Positions 35,024 through 44,401 of a stretch of DNA of 64,000 bases are shown piece by piece. A model generated the notes under the pieces. That model had not been told where the DNA came from and made no database searches. It saw only the letters and a list, made by a program, of their open reading frames with translations. Positions within the stretch are counted from its first letter, which is position 1. Each line of letters opens with the position of its first letter. The stretch is from Rhodospirillales bacterium (GTDB lineage: Bacteria; Pseudomonadota; Alphaproteobacteria; ATCC43930; CGMCC-115725), in assembly GCA_027315365.1 (NCBI GenBank), contig DAHUYF010000055.1, forward strand, positions 62,001 through 126,000. The letters are read 5' to 3'. The position numbers and the translations under genes are program-made.

Positions 35024-35968
35024 ATGGCGGTAGCGGCGGCCGCCGGGACGGCGCTGGGCTGGTGGGGCGTGCCGCTCGGGGTCGTCGCCGGCGCGGTGCG
35101 GGTCAGCACGCCCTTCCTCTTCGTCAGCCTCGGCGAGTGCCTGACCGAGCGCAGCGGGCGCATCAACCTCGGCCTTGAAGGCACGCTGGTGATGGGCGCG
35201 ATGACCGGCTACGGCGTCTCCTATCTCACCGGCTCGCCCTGGCTCGGCGTGCTGGCGGCGGGGCTCGTGGGCGCCGTCTTCGGCGCGACCCATGCCGCCT
35301 TCTGCAGCCTGCCGCGGGTCAACGACATTGCCATCGGCATCGCCCTCATGCTGTTCGGCATCGGCCTCGCCTTCTATATCGGCAAGCCGCTGATCGAGCC
35401 GCAGGCCGCGATGCTGCCCTCGATCAATCTCGGCTGGTGGAGCAGCGTGCCGCCGCTGCGCGATGCGCTGCGCGTCAACGTGCTTTTCCTCATCGGCGTG
35501 GTGCTGGCGCCGGCGCTGGTCTGGGGGCTGAAAAACACGCGCTGGGGGCTCATCCTGCGCACCGCCGGCGAAAGCGCCGATGCGGCGCTGGCGCTGGGCT
35601 ATTCGGTCAATCTCATCCGCCTCGGCGCGACCATGGCCGGGGGATTCCTCGCCGGCATCGGCGGTTCCTTCCTGTCGCTCTACTACCCCGGCAGCTGGAA
35701 CGAGCGGCTCTCCAGCGGCCAGGGCATCACCGCCGTGGCGCTGGTGATCTTCGCGCGCTGGGACCCGATGCTGTGCTTCTGGGCCTCGATCCTGTTCGGC
35801 GGCGCGGGCGCGTTCGGCCCGGCGCTCCAGTCGGTGGGCGTGACCGAAGGCTACTACCTGTTCAACGCCGCGCCCTACATCCTGACCTTGCTGATCATGA
35901 TCATCACCTGCTCGCCGCGGCGCACGCTGACCGGCGCCCCGGCGGAACTGTCGATCACGCGTAGCTAG
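35024..35968 (+). CDS. ABC transporter permease, BMP type (second)
   Basis: 314 residues, about 8 to 9 helices. The N-terminal T-P-F-L-F-V-S-L-G-E-C-L-T-E-R-S-G-R-I-N-L-G-L-E-G motif is diagnostic of the second permease of simple sugar/nucleoside importers. The cytoplasmic coupling segment lies near G-E-S-A-D-A-A-L-A-L-G-Y. Start ATG 35024, two bases after the previous stop. Formamidase follows 12 bases later, so transport and hydrolysis are co-expressed. Confidence 0.9.
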   Translation: MAVAAAAGTALGWWGVPLGVVAGAVRVSTPFLFVSLGECLTERSGRINLGLEGTLVMGAMTGYGVSYLTGSPWLGVLAAGLVGAVFGATHAAFCSLPRVNDIAIGIALMLFGIGLAFYIGKPLIEPQAAMLPSINLGWWSSVPPLRDALRVNVLFLIGVVLAPALVWGLKNTRWGLILRTAGESADAALALGYSVNLIRLGATMAGGFLAGIGGSFLSLYYPGSWNERLSSGQGITAVALVIFARWDPMLCFWASILFGGAGAFGPALQSVGVTEGYYLFNAAPYILTLLIMIITCSPRRTLTGAPAELSITRS

Positions 35969-35980
35969 GAGGAAGCGAGC

Positions 35981-36985
35981 ATGAGCGGCCTCGGCGGCCT
36001 CAACAAATCGCCCAAGGGGGTGGTCATCGGCCTGGTGCAGCTGCACTTGCCGGTAATCGTCGGCCCGGCCGACATCGCGGCGCAGACCGCGAAGATCTGC
36101 GCCATGGTGGCGAAGGCCCGGCGCGGCACGCCGTCGATGGATATCGTGGTCTTTCCGGAATACGCGCTGCACGGGCTTTCCATGGATACCAACCCGGAGA
36201 TCCTGTGCCGGCTCGACGGGCCCGAGGTTGCGTCCTTCAAGCGCGCCTGCCGCGACAACCGCATCTGGGGCTGCTTCTCGATCATGGAAGCCAATCCTGA
36301 CGGCAATCCCTGGAACAGCGGCCTCGTCATCGACGATGCCGGCGAGCTGCGCCTCTATTACCGCAAGCTCCATCCCTGGGTCCCGGTCGAGCCCTGGGAG
36401 CCCGGCGATCTCGGCATTCCCGTCTGCGATGGGCCGAACGGCAGCAAGCTGGCGCTCATCATCTGCCATGACGGCATGTTCCCCGAGATGGCGCGCGAAG
36501 CCGCCTACAAGGGCGCCGAGATCATGCTGCGCACCGCCGGCTATACCGCGCCGATCCGCCACGCCTGGCGGGTCAGCAACCAGGCCAACGCCTTCGGCAA
36601 TCTGATGGTGACCGCCAGCGTCTGCATGTGCGGCAGCGACGGCACCTTCAATTCGATGGGCGAGGCGATGATCTGCAATTTCGACGGCACGGTGATGGTC
36701 GAGGGCGGCGGATTCCCCGACGAGATCGTGACCGCCGAGGTGCGCCCGGATCTGGTGCGCGAGGCGCGCGAGGGCTGGGGCGTCGAGAACAACATCTATC
36801 AGCTCGGCCACCGCGGCTTCGTCGCGGTCCGGGGCGGCGCCGGCGACTGTCCCTACACCTACATGCGCGACCTCGTCGCCGGCCGCTACCGCCTGCCCTG
36901 GGAGGAGCGCGTCGCGATCACCGACGGCACCTCCTGCGGCTTCACCCTCCCCAACCGAGCCTATCGCGGAGGTCGTCATGGCTGA
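35981..36985 (+). CDS. Formamidase (AmiF-like nitrilase-fold amidase)
   Basis: 334 residues, the same length as Helicobacter AmiF and close to it along the chain. The nitrilase triad is E60 (F-P-E-Y-A-L-H-G), K129 (Y-R-K-L-H-P-W) and C162 (I-C-H-D-G-M-F-P-E); the K to C spacing of 33 is that of AmiF. Family signatures F-S-I-M-E-x-N-P-D, I-E/V-E-P-W-x-P-G-D-L-G and L-G-H-R-G are present. It hydrolyses formamide to formate and ammonia; longer aliphatic amides are possible. It lies between the permeases and biuret hydrolase, overlapping the latter by 8 bases. Confidence 0.9.
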   Translation: MSGLGGLNKSPKGVVIGLVQLHLPVIVGPADIAAQTAKICAMVAKARRGTPSMDIVVFPEYALHGLSMDTNPEILCRLDGPEVASFKRACRDNRIWGCFSIMEANPDGNPWNSGLVIDDAGELRLYYRKLHPWVPVEPWEPGDLGIPVCDGPNGSKLALIICHDGMFPEMAREAAYKGAEIMLRTAGYTAPIRHAWRVSNQANAFGNLMVTASVCMCGSDGTFNSMGEAMICNFDGTVMVEGGGFPDEIVTAEVRPDLVREAREGWGVENNIYQLGHRGFVAVRGGAGDCPYTYMRDLVAGRYRLPWEERVAITDGTSCGFTLPNRAYRGGRHG

Positions 36986-37661
36986 GCGCTACGTCCCGGC
37001 CGATCCCTATCCCTGGCCCTATAACGGCAAGCTCGCGCCGGCGAACACGGCGCTGATCATCATCGACATGCAGACCGATTTCTGCGGCATCGGCGGCTAT
37101 GTCGACAAGATGGGCTACGATTTGTCGTTGACCCGGGCGCCGATCGAGCCGATCAAGCGCGTGCTGGCGGCGATGCGCACCAAGGGCTTCCACATCCTGC
37201 ATACCCGCGAGGGGCATCGCCCCGACCTCGGCGACCTGCCCGAGAACAAGCGCTGGCGCTCGCGCCGGATCGGCGCCGGCATCGGCGATCCCGGTCCCTG
37301 CGGCCGCATCCTGGTGCGCGGCGAGCCCGGCTGGGAGATCATTCCCGATCTGGCGCCGCTGCCCGGCGAGCCGATCGTCGACAAGCCAGGCAAGGGCTCG
37401 TTCTGCGCCACCGACCTGGAGCTGATGCTGCGCCTCAAGGGCATCGAGAACATCGTGCTCACCGGCATCACCACCGATGTCTGCGTCCATACCACGATGC
37501 GCGAGGCGAACGACCGCGGCTTCGAATGCCTGCTGCTACAGGATTGCTGCGGCGCCACCGACAAGGGCAACCACGACCACGCCGTCAAGATGATCAAGAT
37601 GCAGGGCGGCGTGTTCGGCGCGGTCTCCGACAGCAAGGCCTTCCTCGAGGCCTTCGCCTGA
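36978..37661 (+). CDS. biuH: Biuret amidohydrolase-like cysteine hydrolase (isochorismatase fold)
   Basis: 227 residues. Catalytic residues fit Asp-Lys-Cys at D30 (I-I-D-M-Q-T-D-F), K136 (V-D-K-P-G-K-G-S-F) and C169 (T-T-D-V-C-V-H-T-T); the spacings (106 and 33) equal those of Rhizobium BiuH (D36, K142, C175). The [14 protein letters not shown] segment is also typical. BiuH converts biuret to allophanate and ammonia. The closest alternative is RutB or triuret hydrolase, but atzF across the intergenic region favours biuret. It overlaps the formamidase and the ATPase genes. Confidence 0.87.
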   Translation: MAERYVPADPYPWPYNGKLAPANTALIIIDMQTDFCGIGGYVDKMGYDLSLTRAPIEPIKRVLAAMRTKGFHILHTREGHRPDLGDLPENKRWRSRRIGAGIGDPGPCGRILVRGEPGWEIIPDLAPLPGEPIVDKPGKGSFCATDLELMLRLKGIENIVLTGITTDVCVHTTMREANDRGFECLLLQDCCGATDKGNHDHAVKMIKMQGGVFGAVSDSKAFLEAFA

Positions 37662-39175
37662 TGCCCGTCGCCGGGGCGCTCGGCATCGAAGCGGTCGCCA
37701 TGACCAAGCGCTTTGGCGACTTCGTGGCGCTCGACGACGTCTCGCTCAAGGTCGCGGCTGGCAGCTTTCACGCGCTGCTCGGCGAGAACGGCGCCGGCAA
37801 GAGCACGCTGGTCAAATGCATCATGGGCTATTACCGCCCCGATCAGGGCGCGGTCATCGTCGGCGACCGCGAGCGCAGCATCGACAATCCCCGCGCCGCC
37901 CACGCGCTCGGCCTCGGCATGGTCTATCAGCATTTTACCCTGGTGCCGGCGATGACGGTGGCGGAGAACCTGGTACTGGCGCGCGCCGAGCTGCCCGCCA
38001 TCGTCGATTGGCGGCGCGAGAGCGAGGCCCTCGAGGGGTTTCTGGCGCGCATGCCGTTCCGCGTGCCGCTCGACGTCAAGGTCTCGGCGCTCTCGGCGGG
38101 CGAGCGGCAGAAATGCGAGATCCTGAAGCAGCTCTATCTCGAGCGCCGGCTGCTCATCCTCGACGAGCCGACCTCGGTGCTGACGCCGCCGGAGGCCGAC
38201 GAGATGCTGGGCCTGCTGCGCGGCCTCAGCGATCGCGGCGAGATCACGGTGCTGATGATCACCCACAAATTCCGCGAAGTGATGGCGTTCGCCGACGAGG
38301 TCACCATCCTGCGCCGCGGCCGGCTTGCGGCGCAGGGCAAGGTCGCCGATCTCACCCCGGATGACATGGCGCGCAGCATGATCGGCGCGGAGGAGCTGAC
38401 TGCGGCGCCGGCGCGCCTCGACCGGCGCGGCGAGGCGCGGCTCGAGATCCGGCACCTCGCGGCGCTCGACGATGGCGGCCAGCCGGCGGTGCGCGATCTT
38501 TCGCTCTCGGTTCATGCCGGCGAGATCGTCGGTGTCGCCGGCGTCTCCGGCAACGGCCAGCGCGAGCTGGTCGAGGTGCTGGCGGGGCAGCGCGAGGCGA
38601 GCGCGGGCGAGATCCGCATCGGCGGCGAGGCCTATCACGCCACGCGCGACGAGATGCGCCGCCACAAATTCTCCTGCCTGCCGGAGGAGCCGCTGCGCAA
38701 CGCTTGCGTCGGCCGCATGAGCGTCGCGGAAAACCTGGCCTTCCGCGAGTTCGACCGCCCGCCTTTCGCGTTCGGCGGCGTCTGGCTGCGCAAGAGCCGC
38801 TTCCGCGAGGAGGCCGAGGGCAAGATCCGGCGCTATCGCATCAAGACGCGTTCTCCGGAGACGCCGGTAGGCATGCTGTCGGGCGGCAACGTGCAGCGTA
38901 CCGTGCTGGCGCGCGAGCTCGGCGAGCGGGTCGAGGTGATGATTTCGGCCAATCCCTGCTTCGGCCTCGATTTCTCCGCGGTGGCGCAGATCCACGCCGA
39001 GATCATCGCGGCGCGCAACCGCGGCGCCGCCGTGCTCCTGGTCAGCGGCGACCTCGACGAAATCCTCGAGATTGCGGACCGGATCGTGGTCATGTTTAAT
39101 GGCCGGCTAGTGCACGAGACGCCGGCAGGCCGGGCCGATCTCGTCGAGATCGGCCGCCACATGGCAGGACATTGA
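37661..39175 (+). CDS. ABC transporter ATPase, double-domain BMP/sugar type
   Basis: 504 residues, two nucleotide-binding domains. NBD1 is complete: Walker A G-E-N-G-A-G-K-S-T, Q-loop Y-Q-H-F, signature L-S-A-G-E-R-Q and Walker B L-I-L-D-E-P-T. NBD2 is degenerate as in relatives: Walker A reads G-V-S-G-N-G-Q-R (no Lys), signature L-S-G-G-N-V-Q-R, and the Walker B region M-I-S-A-N-P lacks the usual glutamate. It energises uptake through the two permeases. Its ATG overlaps the biuret hydrolase stop, though it is separated from the permeases by the hydrolase genes. Confidence 0.92.
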   Translation: MPVAGALGIEAVAMTKRFGDFVALDDVSLKVAAGSFHALLGENGAGKSTLVKCIMGYYRPDQGAVIVGDRERSIDNPRAAHALGLGMVYQHFTLVPAMTVAENLVLARAELPAIVDWRRESEALEGFLARMPFRVPLDVKVSALSAGERQKCEILKQLYLERRLLILDEPTSVLTPPEADEMLGLLRGLSDRGEITVLMITHKFREVMAFADEVTILRRGRLAAQGKVADLTPDDMARSMIGAEELTAAPARLDRRGEARLEIRHLAALDDGGQPAVRDLSLSVHAGEIVGVAGVSGNGQRELVEVLAGQREASAGEIRIGGEAYHATRDEMRRHKFSCLPEEPLRNACVGRMSVAENLAFREFDRPPFAFGGVWLRKSRFREEAEGKIRRYRIKTRSPETPVGMLSGGNVQRTVLARELGERVEVMISANPCFGLDFSAVAQIHAEIIAARNRGAAVLLVSGDLDEILEIADRIVVMFNGRLVHETPAGRADLVEIGRHMAGH

Positions 39176-39192
39176 CCGGGAACATCGACAGC

Positions 39193-39552
39193 GTGACAGA
39201 CAAGGCCGTGATCCTGCCGCAGGCGCTGTCGCGCGACCCTGCCGGCCTCGCGTGGCAGCCGTTCCGCGCCGGCATCGAGGTGTCCTGGCTCTATCGCAAC
39301 GGCGATCACGGGCCGGCCGCCGCCTTCCTGCGCTATGCGCCGGGCGCCGGCGTGCCGCATCATCTCCATGCCGGCTACGAACATGTGATGGTGCTTCAGG
39401 GCTCGCAGAGCGACCACAACGGCCGCCACAGCGCCGGGGCGCTGGTGATCAATCCCCCCGGCACCAGCCACGAGGTGGTCAGCGATGAAGGCTGCATCGT
39501 GCTCATCATCTGGGAGCGGCCGATCATCCTTACGCCGGCCCCAGCGGGCTGA
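39193..39552 (+). CDS. Cupin-domain protein, ChrR-like
   Basis: 119 residues from GTG 39193; a TTG at 39172 overlapping the ATPase stop is the other option. It contains a cupin with Y-A-P-G-A-G-V-P-H-H-L-H-A-G-Y-E-H-V-M-V-L-Q-G, S-A-G-A-L-V-I-N-P-P-G-T-S-H and I-L-I-x-W-E-R-P, the pattern of the ChrR C-terminal cupin (anti-sigma or metal-binding enzymes). Last gene of the amide operon; it may act on or sense a pathway compound. Role unproven. Confidence 0.8.
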   Translation: MTDKAVILPQALSRDPAGLAWQPFRAGIEVSWLYRNGDHGPAAAFLRYAPGAGVPHHLHAGYEHVMVLQGSQSDHNGRHSAGALVINPPGTSHEVVSDEGCIVLIIWERPIILTPAPAG

Positions 39553-39558
39553 GCGCGG

Positions 39559-39578
39559 TAGAGCGGAATCCCGCTCTA
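39559..39578. terminator. Short hairpin between convergent cupin and SDR genes
   Basis: An 8-bp perfect stem (39559-39566 with 39571-39578, 4-nt loop) fills the 23-base gap between the convergent genes and includes the SDR stop codon. No T-run follows. It may stop transcription from both sides, but weakly supported. Confidence 0.45.
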
Positions 39579-40421
39579 GCCCGGCAGCCCCGCGATCTTG
39601 GCGCTGTCCTCCCAGAGCCGCCGCGCCGCCGCATCGTCCTGCGCCGCGGCGGTGGGCGTCGCCGGGCGGCTCTTGGCGAAATAGCCGCCCGTGGTGCCGG
39701 CCACCTCCGGCGAGGTCGCGAGATAGACGATGGTCTCCGCGCCCTTCTCCGGCGAAATCGCGAAAAAATTCTTGGCAACACCGATGCCGAGCCGGATGAG
39801 ACCGCCGTTATTGTCGCCGAAACGAGTGGCGACGAAGCCCGGATGCAGGCAATTGGCGGTGACGCCGGTGCCGGCGAGACGGCGTGCCAGCTCGCGGGTG
39901 AACAGGATGTTGGCGAGCTTGGAGCGGCCATAGGCAGTGAAGCCGCGATAGTTTTGCTCATATTGCAGATCGCTGAAATCGAGCGTGTTGCCGCGATGCG
40001 CGGCCGATGCGACGCTGACGATGCGCGAGGGCGCGGCCGCGGCCAGGCAATCGCGCAGCCGGTTCGACATCAGGAAATAGGCCATGTGGTTGAGCGCGAA
40101 GGTACGCTCGAGCCCGTCGGCGGTGACGCGGCGCCGGCTGAACATGGCACCGGCATTGTTGACCAGCACGTCGATGCGCGGCTCGGCGGCGGCGATCTCG
40201 GCCGCGAGCCGCTCCATCTCCGCGAGCAGCGACAGATCGGCGTAGCGGATGGCGAGCTGTGCCCCCGGCACGCGCTGCCGGATGCGCGCGAGCGCCGTCT
40301 CGCCGCGCGCGGGATCGCGGCCGATGAGCACCAGCCGCGCGCCCTGTGCGGCGAGCCGCTCGGCGGCGATGAGGCCGATGCCCGAGGTCGCACCGGTTAT
40401 GACGCAGACCTTGCCCTGCAT
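39576..40421 (-). CDS. Short-chain dehydrogenase/reductase, retinol dehydrogenase-like
   Basis: 281 residues, classical SDR. Cofactor motif T-G-A-T-S-G-I-G at 9-16, N-N-A-G at 88-91, catalytic S139 and Y164-x-x-x-K168 (Y-G-R-S-K). R34 after the second strand (I-G-R-D) suggests NADP(H) preference. The segment H-R-G-N-T-L-D-F-S-D-L-Q-Y and N-C-L-H-P-G-F-V-A-T are those of the retinol dehydrogenase/WW-oxidoreductase-like group. Substrate unknown. ATG 40421 begins the Rossmann strand; a longer start at 40448 adds only a loose leader. The EamA gene lies just upstream on the same strand. Confidence 0.9.
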   Translation of the reverse strand: MQGKVCVITGATSGIGLIAAERLAAQGARLVLIGRDPARGETALARIRQRVPGAQLAIRYADLSLLAEMERLAAEIAAAEPRIDVLVNNAGAMFSRRRVTADGLERTFALNHMAYFLMSNRLRDCLAAAAPSRIVSVASAAHRGNTLDFSDLQYEQNYRGFTAYGRSKLANILFTRELARRLAGTGVTANCLHPGFVATRFGDNNGGLIRLGIGVAKNFFAISPEKGAETIVYLATSPEVAGTTGGYFAKSRPATPTAAAQDDAAARRLWEDSAKIAGLPG

Positions 40422-40434
40422 CGTGACGTCTCCT

Positions 40435-41331
40435 TCAGCCGGCGGCATCGCTCATCCTAGCGCGTTTTTGCAGCGTGCGCTCACGGTAGAGGATATAGAG
40501 GCCGCTGCCGATGATCACCGCCGCACCGACCCAGGTGCCGAGATCCGGCCATTCGGCAAAGACGACATAGCCGATGATCGCCGCGCCGAGGAGCTGGGCA
40601 TAGTTGAACGGCGCGATCACCGCCGCCGGTCCCCATTCCAGCGCCTTGACGATGAAATAGTGGCCGAAGCCGCCGAAGATGCCGAGGCCGATGAACAGCA
40701 GCAGGTCGAGCAGCGACCGCGGCGTCTGCCAGACGAACGGCACCGCGAGGCTGGCGAGGACGAAACCCACCAGGGCGATATAGGTGTTGGAGGTCTCGGC
40801 AGAATCGCGCGCGGCGAGGCTGCGCGTCAGCAGCTGATAGAACGCGTTGCAGGCGGCGCTGATCAGCACCAGGAACGAGGCGAGATGTACCACCCCCGCG
40901 CCCGGCCGCAGGATGATCAGCGCGCCGATGAACCCGGCCACCACCGCCGCCCAGCGCCGCGGACCGACCGGCTCGCCCAGCATGACGAAGGAGAGCGCGG
41001 TGATCATCAAGGGCGAGACGAAGCTGATGACCGCCGCGGTAGGCAAATCCGTATAGTGGAGCGCGGTGAAATAGACGCCGGTCGCGGTCACCAGCAGCGC
41101 CGAGCGCAGCACCTGGATGCCGAGCCGCTGGGTGTAGAACAGGCGGACGCCGCGACGCGGAAAGAAAGCGACGATCATATAGGCGAAGTGGCCGGCATAG
41201 CGCGCCCAGACGATCTCCACCGTCGCATAGCTGCGCCCGAGATATTTCGCCGAGGCGTTGAGGCACGGGATGAGCGCCATCGCCAATGCCATATAGAGCA
41301 CGGCCCGGCCGATATTGTGTCCACGCGCCAC
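40435..41331 (-). CDS. EamA/DMT family transporter
   Basis: 298 residues with ten predicted helices forming two EamA repeats (about 12-140 and 150-285). Typical patterns include V-W-A-R-Y, F-T-A-L-H-Y-T-D-L-P-T-A-A-V-I-S-F-V-S-P-L, G-E-P-V-G-P-R-R-W and A-P-F-N-Y-A-Q-L-L-G-A-A. The family exports or imports amino acids, nucleotide derivatives or other metabolites; no substrate can be read here. It ends 13 bases before the SDR gene and may be co-transcribed. The 41332-41528 region upstream has no gene, only short repeats of CGCGCTCTG-like words near 41430-41465. Confidence 0.9.
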   Translation of the reverse strand: MARGHNIGRAVLYMALAMALIPCLNASAKYLGRSYATVEIVWARYAGHFAYMIVAFFPRRGVRLFYTQRLGIQVLRSALLVTATGVYFTALHYTDLPTAAVISFVSPLMITALSFVMLGEPVGPRRWAAVVAGFIGALIILRPGAGVVHLASFLVLISAACNAFYQLLTRSLAARDSAETSNTYIALVGFVLASLAVPFVWQTPRSLLDLLLFIGLGIFGGFGHYFIVKALEWGPAAVIAPFNYAQLLGAAIIGYVVFAEWPDLGTWVGAAVIIGSGLYILYRERTLQKRARMSDAAG

Positions 41332-41528
41332 GCGACGATGTCCCGGAAGTTCCGCTCGCCGGCCAGCTTAGGGCGCCGGACCAGGATTCACCACCGAGGC
41401 ACCGGGATGACGGAGAAAAATTGCACTCTATCTTCGCGCTCTGAGCGTCATCTCCGCGCTCTGCGCGTCCGCGTGGCCAATCTTCGCTGGCGACGCGATC
41501 TTCATAGCGACGCGGCGAGCGCCGGCGC

Positions 41529-42329
41529 TCACGCCAGCGCCATCACCGTGGTCCGCACCGTGTCCCACGCAGCTTGGCTCGATGCCGCCAGCACCGGCCG
41601 GTCGCTGATGCGGGGATCATAGGGCGTGCCGTCGAAAAAGCCGGCGATGCCGCCGGCCTCGGCCACGACCAGCATGCCGGCCGCGTGGTCCCAGGGCAGC
41701 GAGCGCGAATGCAGCGAGAAATGCGCGCGGCCGAGTGCGAGGGCGCTGTATTCGAGCGCGCTGCTGCCGAGATTGCGCACCGCCGCGATGCGGCCGCTAT
41801 CGGCGAGCGCCTTGGCGGCGCGCGGACCGGCGGCGGTCCGGCCGTAGGCGGCGCCGACCATGCGCCCGGGCGCCGCCTCGCGGTCGACCGCGAGCCGCCT
41901 TCCCTCGCTCCAGGCGCCGCTGCCGCGTTCGGCCAGCACCATGCCGGCGCCGAGCGGATCGTAGATCCAGCCGGCGCGGACCTCGGCGCGTTCGACCAGC
42001 GCCAGGATCACGGCGAAGCCGGGCTCGCCGCGGGCGAAATTGCCGGTGCCGTCGATCGGGTCGATGACCCAGACCGGCGCGTCGCCGACGAGCAGATCGA
42101 GCCGCGCCGGATCCTGTGCCGCCCCCTCCTCGCCCAGCACCACCGATCCCGGCAGCGCGTCCCGCAATCGCGCCTCGAGCAGCCGCTCGGCCTCGGTGTC
42201 GGCGATGGTGACGTAGTCGCCCGGCTTCTTCTCGCGGATGTCCTCCTGGCGCAACTGGCGGAAGCGCGGCAGGATCGCGACCTCGGCGGTCTCGCGGATG
42301 AAGCCGGCGATGGTCTCGGCATCGAGCAT
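41529..42329 (-). CDS. Inositol monophosphatase family protein
   Basis: 266 residues. Metal- and phosphate-binding motifs of the FIG superfamily are intact: G-E-E-G (66-69), D-P-I-D-G-T-G-N-F (90-98) and near the end L-P-W-D-H-A-A-G-M-L. These bind two to three Mg2+ ions for phosphate ester hydrolysis. Members include inositol-1-phosphatase, histidinol-phosphatase and PAP phosphatase; the short chain does not decide between them. Monocistronic on the minus strand, divergent from the amine oxidase gene. Confidence 0.92.
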   Translation of the reverse strand: MLDAETIAGFIRETAEVAILPRFRQLRQEDIREKKPGDYVTIADTEAERLLEARLRDALPGSVVLGEEGAAQDPARLDLLVGDAPVWVIDPIDGTGNFARGEPGFAVILALVERAEVRAGWIYDPLGAGMVLAERGSGAWSEGRRLAVDREAAPGRMVGAAYGRTAAGPRAAKALADSGRIAAVRNLGSSALEYSALALGRAHFSLHSRSLPWDHAAGMLVVAEAGGIAGFFDGTPYDPRISDRPVLAASSQAAWDTVRTTVMALA

Positions 42330-42458
42330 GCCGCTTCCTAGCCGATCGCGGCGGGCAATTCACGGGAAAAACGCCGCCAGCGCGGATCGCCGCCGCGGTT
42401 GTGCTTGCCGCGCCAGCGCCTATATGGCTGCCGACGGCGGGGCGCGGGCGAGGTGCTC

Positions 42459-43709
42459 ATGGCGAGCGAGGTCGATGTCATCGTGGTGGGCGCCGGCGCG
42501 GCCGGGATCGCCGCCGGACGGCGTCTGGCCGAGACCGGCGTGTCGGCGCTCATCCTCGAGGCGCGCGACCGCGTCGGCGGCCGCGGCTGGACGGTGCCGA
42601 CCGCGCTCGGCCATGCCGTCGATCTCGGCTGCGAATGGCTGCATTCGGCGGACAGCAATCCCTGGACGGTGATCGCGCGCGAGATGGGCTTCGCCATCGA
42701 CCAGCGGCTGCCGGATTGGCGCAGCCGCATCGCCGCCCGCTTCGGCGAGGCGGCGCAGGCCGAATGGCTGGCCGCCCAATCCGCCTATGAGGCGCGCTTC
42801 GACGCCGCCGCCGCGCGCGGCGAAGACGCGGCGGCGAGCACGCTGCTCGTCCCCGGCGAGCGCTGGAACGGGATGATCGACGCGATCAGCACCTGGGCCA
42901 ACGGGGTCGAACTCGACCGTCTATCGATCCTGGATCATGCCCGCTACGCCGACAGCGGCGTCAATTGGCGGCTGCTCGCCGGCTATGGCGCGCTGATGAC
43001 CGCCTATGCGGCGGCGCTGCCGATTCGTCTCGGCACCATCGTCGAGGCGATCGACCATGCCGGCGCCGAGATTGCCGTCGCCACCAGCCGCGGCGTGCTG
43101 CGCGCGCGCGCGGTCATCGTCACCGTGCCGAGCAACGTACTGGCGGCGGAGGCCATTCGCTTCACCCCGGCGCTGCCCGACAAGCTGGCCGCCGCCCACG
43201 GCCTGCCCCTTGGCATCGCGAACAAGCTGTTTCTGGCGATTGCAAAGGGCGCGGAGGAGTTTCCGGTCGATCGCCATGTGCTCCGCCACACCGACCGCAC
43301 CGCCACCGGCGGCTACCTGCTGCGGCTGCATGGCTGGCCGATGATCGAGGGCTATTTCGGCGGTCGACTCGCGGCCGATCTCGAGCGCGCGGGACCGCGG
43401 GCGATGACCGAGTTCGCCCTTGACGAGCTTGCCGGCGTCTACGGCACCGGCATCCGGGACCGGCTGTCCTTCGTCGCCGCCTCCGCCTGGGTCGGCGACC
43501 GCTTCGCGCGCGGCTCCTATTCCTACGCGTTGCCCGGCCATGCCGGCGACCGCGCGGTACTGGCGGCGCCGGTGGACAACCGCCTGTTCTTCGCCGGCGA
43601 AGCCTGCTCCGCCCGGGATTTTTCCACCGCGCACGGCGCCTATCGCACCGGCCGGGCGGCGGCCGAGGCGGTGCTCGCATCGCTCGCGGGCCGGGCCCCC
43701 GCCGGCTGA
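42459..43709 (+). CDS. FAD-dependent amine oxidase family protein
   Basis: 416 residues, cytoplasmic. The FAD fold starts V-I-V-V-G-A-G-A-A-G-I-A-A-G-R-R-L (G11-x-G-x-x-G16) with E34 in L-I-L-E-A-R-D-R-V-G-G-R-G, and the C-terminal flavin motif is R-L-F-F-A-G-E-A, followed by T-A-H-G-A-Y-R-T-G. This is the monoamine oxidase/polyamine oxidase family (NAD-binding_8 plus amino-oxidase). Substrate unknown. ATG 42459 is chosen since it immediately precedes the dinucleotide-binding strand; an upstream in-frame ATG at 42399 lacks a ribosome site. Confidence 0.9.
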   Translation: MASEVDVIVVGAGAAGIAAGRRLAETGVSALILEARDRVGGRGWTVPTALGHAVDLGCEWLHSADSNPWTVIAREMGFAIDQRLPDWRSRIAARFGEAAQAEWLAAQSAYEARFDAAAARGEDAAASTLLVPGERWNGMIDAISTWANGVELDRLSILDHARYADSGVNWRLLAGYGALMTAYAAALPIRLGTIVEAIDHAGAEIAVATSRGVLRARAVIVTVPSNVLAAEAIRFTPALPDKLAAAHGLPLGIANKLFLAIAKGAEEFPVDRHVLRHTDRTATGGYLLRLHGWPMIEGYFGGRLAADLERAGPRAMTEFALDELAGVYGTGIRDRLSFVAASAWVGDRFARGSYSYALPGHAGDRAVLAAPVDNRLFFAGEACSARDFSTAHGAYRTGRAAAEAVLASLAGRAPAG

Positions 43710-43853
43710 AAATTCGCGCGCGGCGTCAGAGAGCGTCTATCTCCCGAGATGACCAAAGTGCTACAATGACGGGCGATCCGGAACGCCATCGCACTTGCTG
43801 CTGACCGGAACGAGCAGTGGCGGCGTTCCGTTGGCTGAAAGCGGGGGAAGATC

Positions 43854-44339
43854 ATGACCAGTCTCGCTACCGGCGCGCCCGCCAGACCGCGGCAGCGGCG
43901 CCGGACCATCGTCGTCGACGGCCCTCATCCGATCGACGTCTATGTCGGCGCCCGCATCCGGCTCCAGCGCGTGATGCGCGGCCTGACGCAGAGCGAGCTG
44001 GCCGAGCTGGTCGGCATCAGCTTCCAGTCGGTGCAGAAATACGAGCGCGGCGAGAACCGGGTCAGCGCCAGCCGGCTGCACGAATTCTCCGCCGCGCTGG
44101 GCGTGCCGGAGCAGTTCTTCTTCGATGGGGTCGGCGGCGACACGGCCGCGCCGGCCGAGGCGGCGCCCGACCACGCGATCTCGGCGAGCGAGGGCAAGGA
44201 ACTGCATCGCCAACTCGCCGCGGTGATGTCGCTGGAGGACAAGCGGCTGCGCGGCCTCATCCTTCAGTTGCTGAAGCTGCTGACGGAGCTGCACCCGCCG
44301 CGACCCGCCGGCGGCGCGACGCCGCCAGACGAGACCTAG
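43854..44339 (+). CDS. XRE-family transcriptional regulator, SinR-like
   Basis: 161 residues. A basic N-terminus (R-P-R-Q-R-R-R) leads into a helix-turn-helix at about 28-88: V-G-A-R-I-R-L-Q-R-V-M-R-G-L-T-Q-S-E-L-A-E-L-V-G, then F-Q-S-V-Q-K-Y-E-R-G-E-N-R-V-S-A-S-R-L. This form is widespread in alphaproteobacteria and often controls motility, symbiosis or stress genes. The helical C-terminus is probably for dimerisation. No adjacent target genes are evident; the cold-shock gene follows 186 bases later. Confidence 0.88.
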   Translation: MTSLATGAPARPRQRRRTIVVDGPHPIDVYVGARIRLQRVMRGLTQSELAELVGISFQSVQKYERGENRVSASRLHEFSAALGVPEQFFFDGVGGDTAAPAEAAPDHAISASEGKELHRQLAAVMSLEDKRLRGLILQLLKLLTELHPPRPAGGATPPDET

Positions 44340-44401
44340 GCGCGGACTTCTCGTCCGACCCCGGGGACTTGCAATTCCGTCGTCGCCGCTTATTTTCCCT
44401 G

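Noticed and set aside
36978-37661. RutB peroxyureidoacrylate hydrolase
   Set aside because: No rutA, rutC or rutD nearby; Asp to Cys spacing equals that of BiuH and atzF is adjacent. The RutE-like gene at 57024 is 20 kb away.
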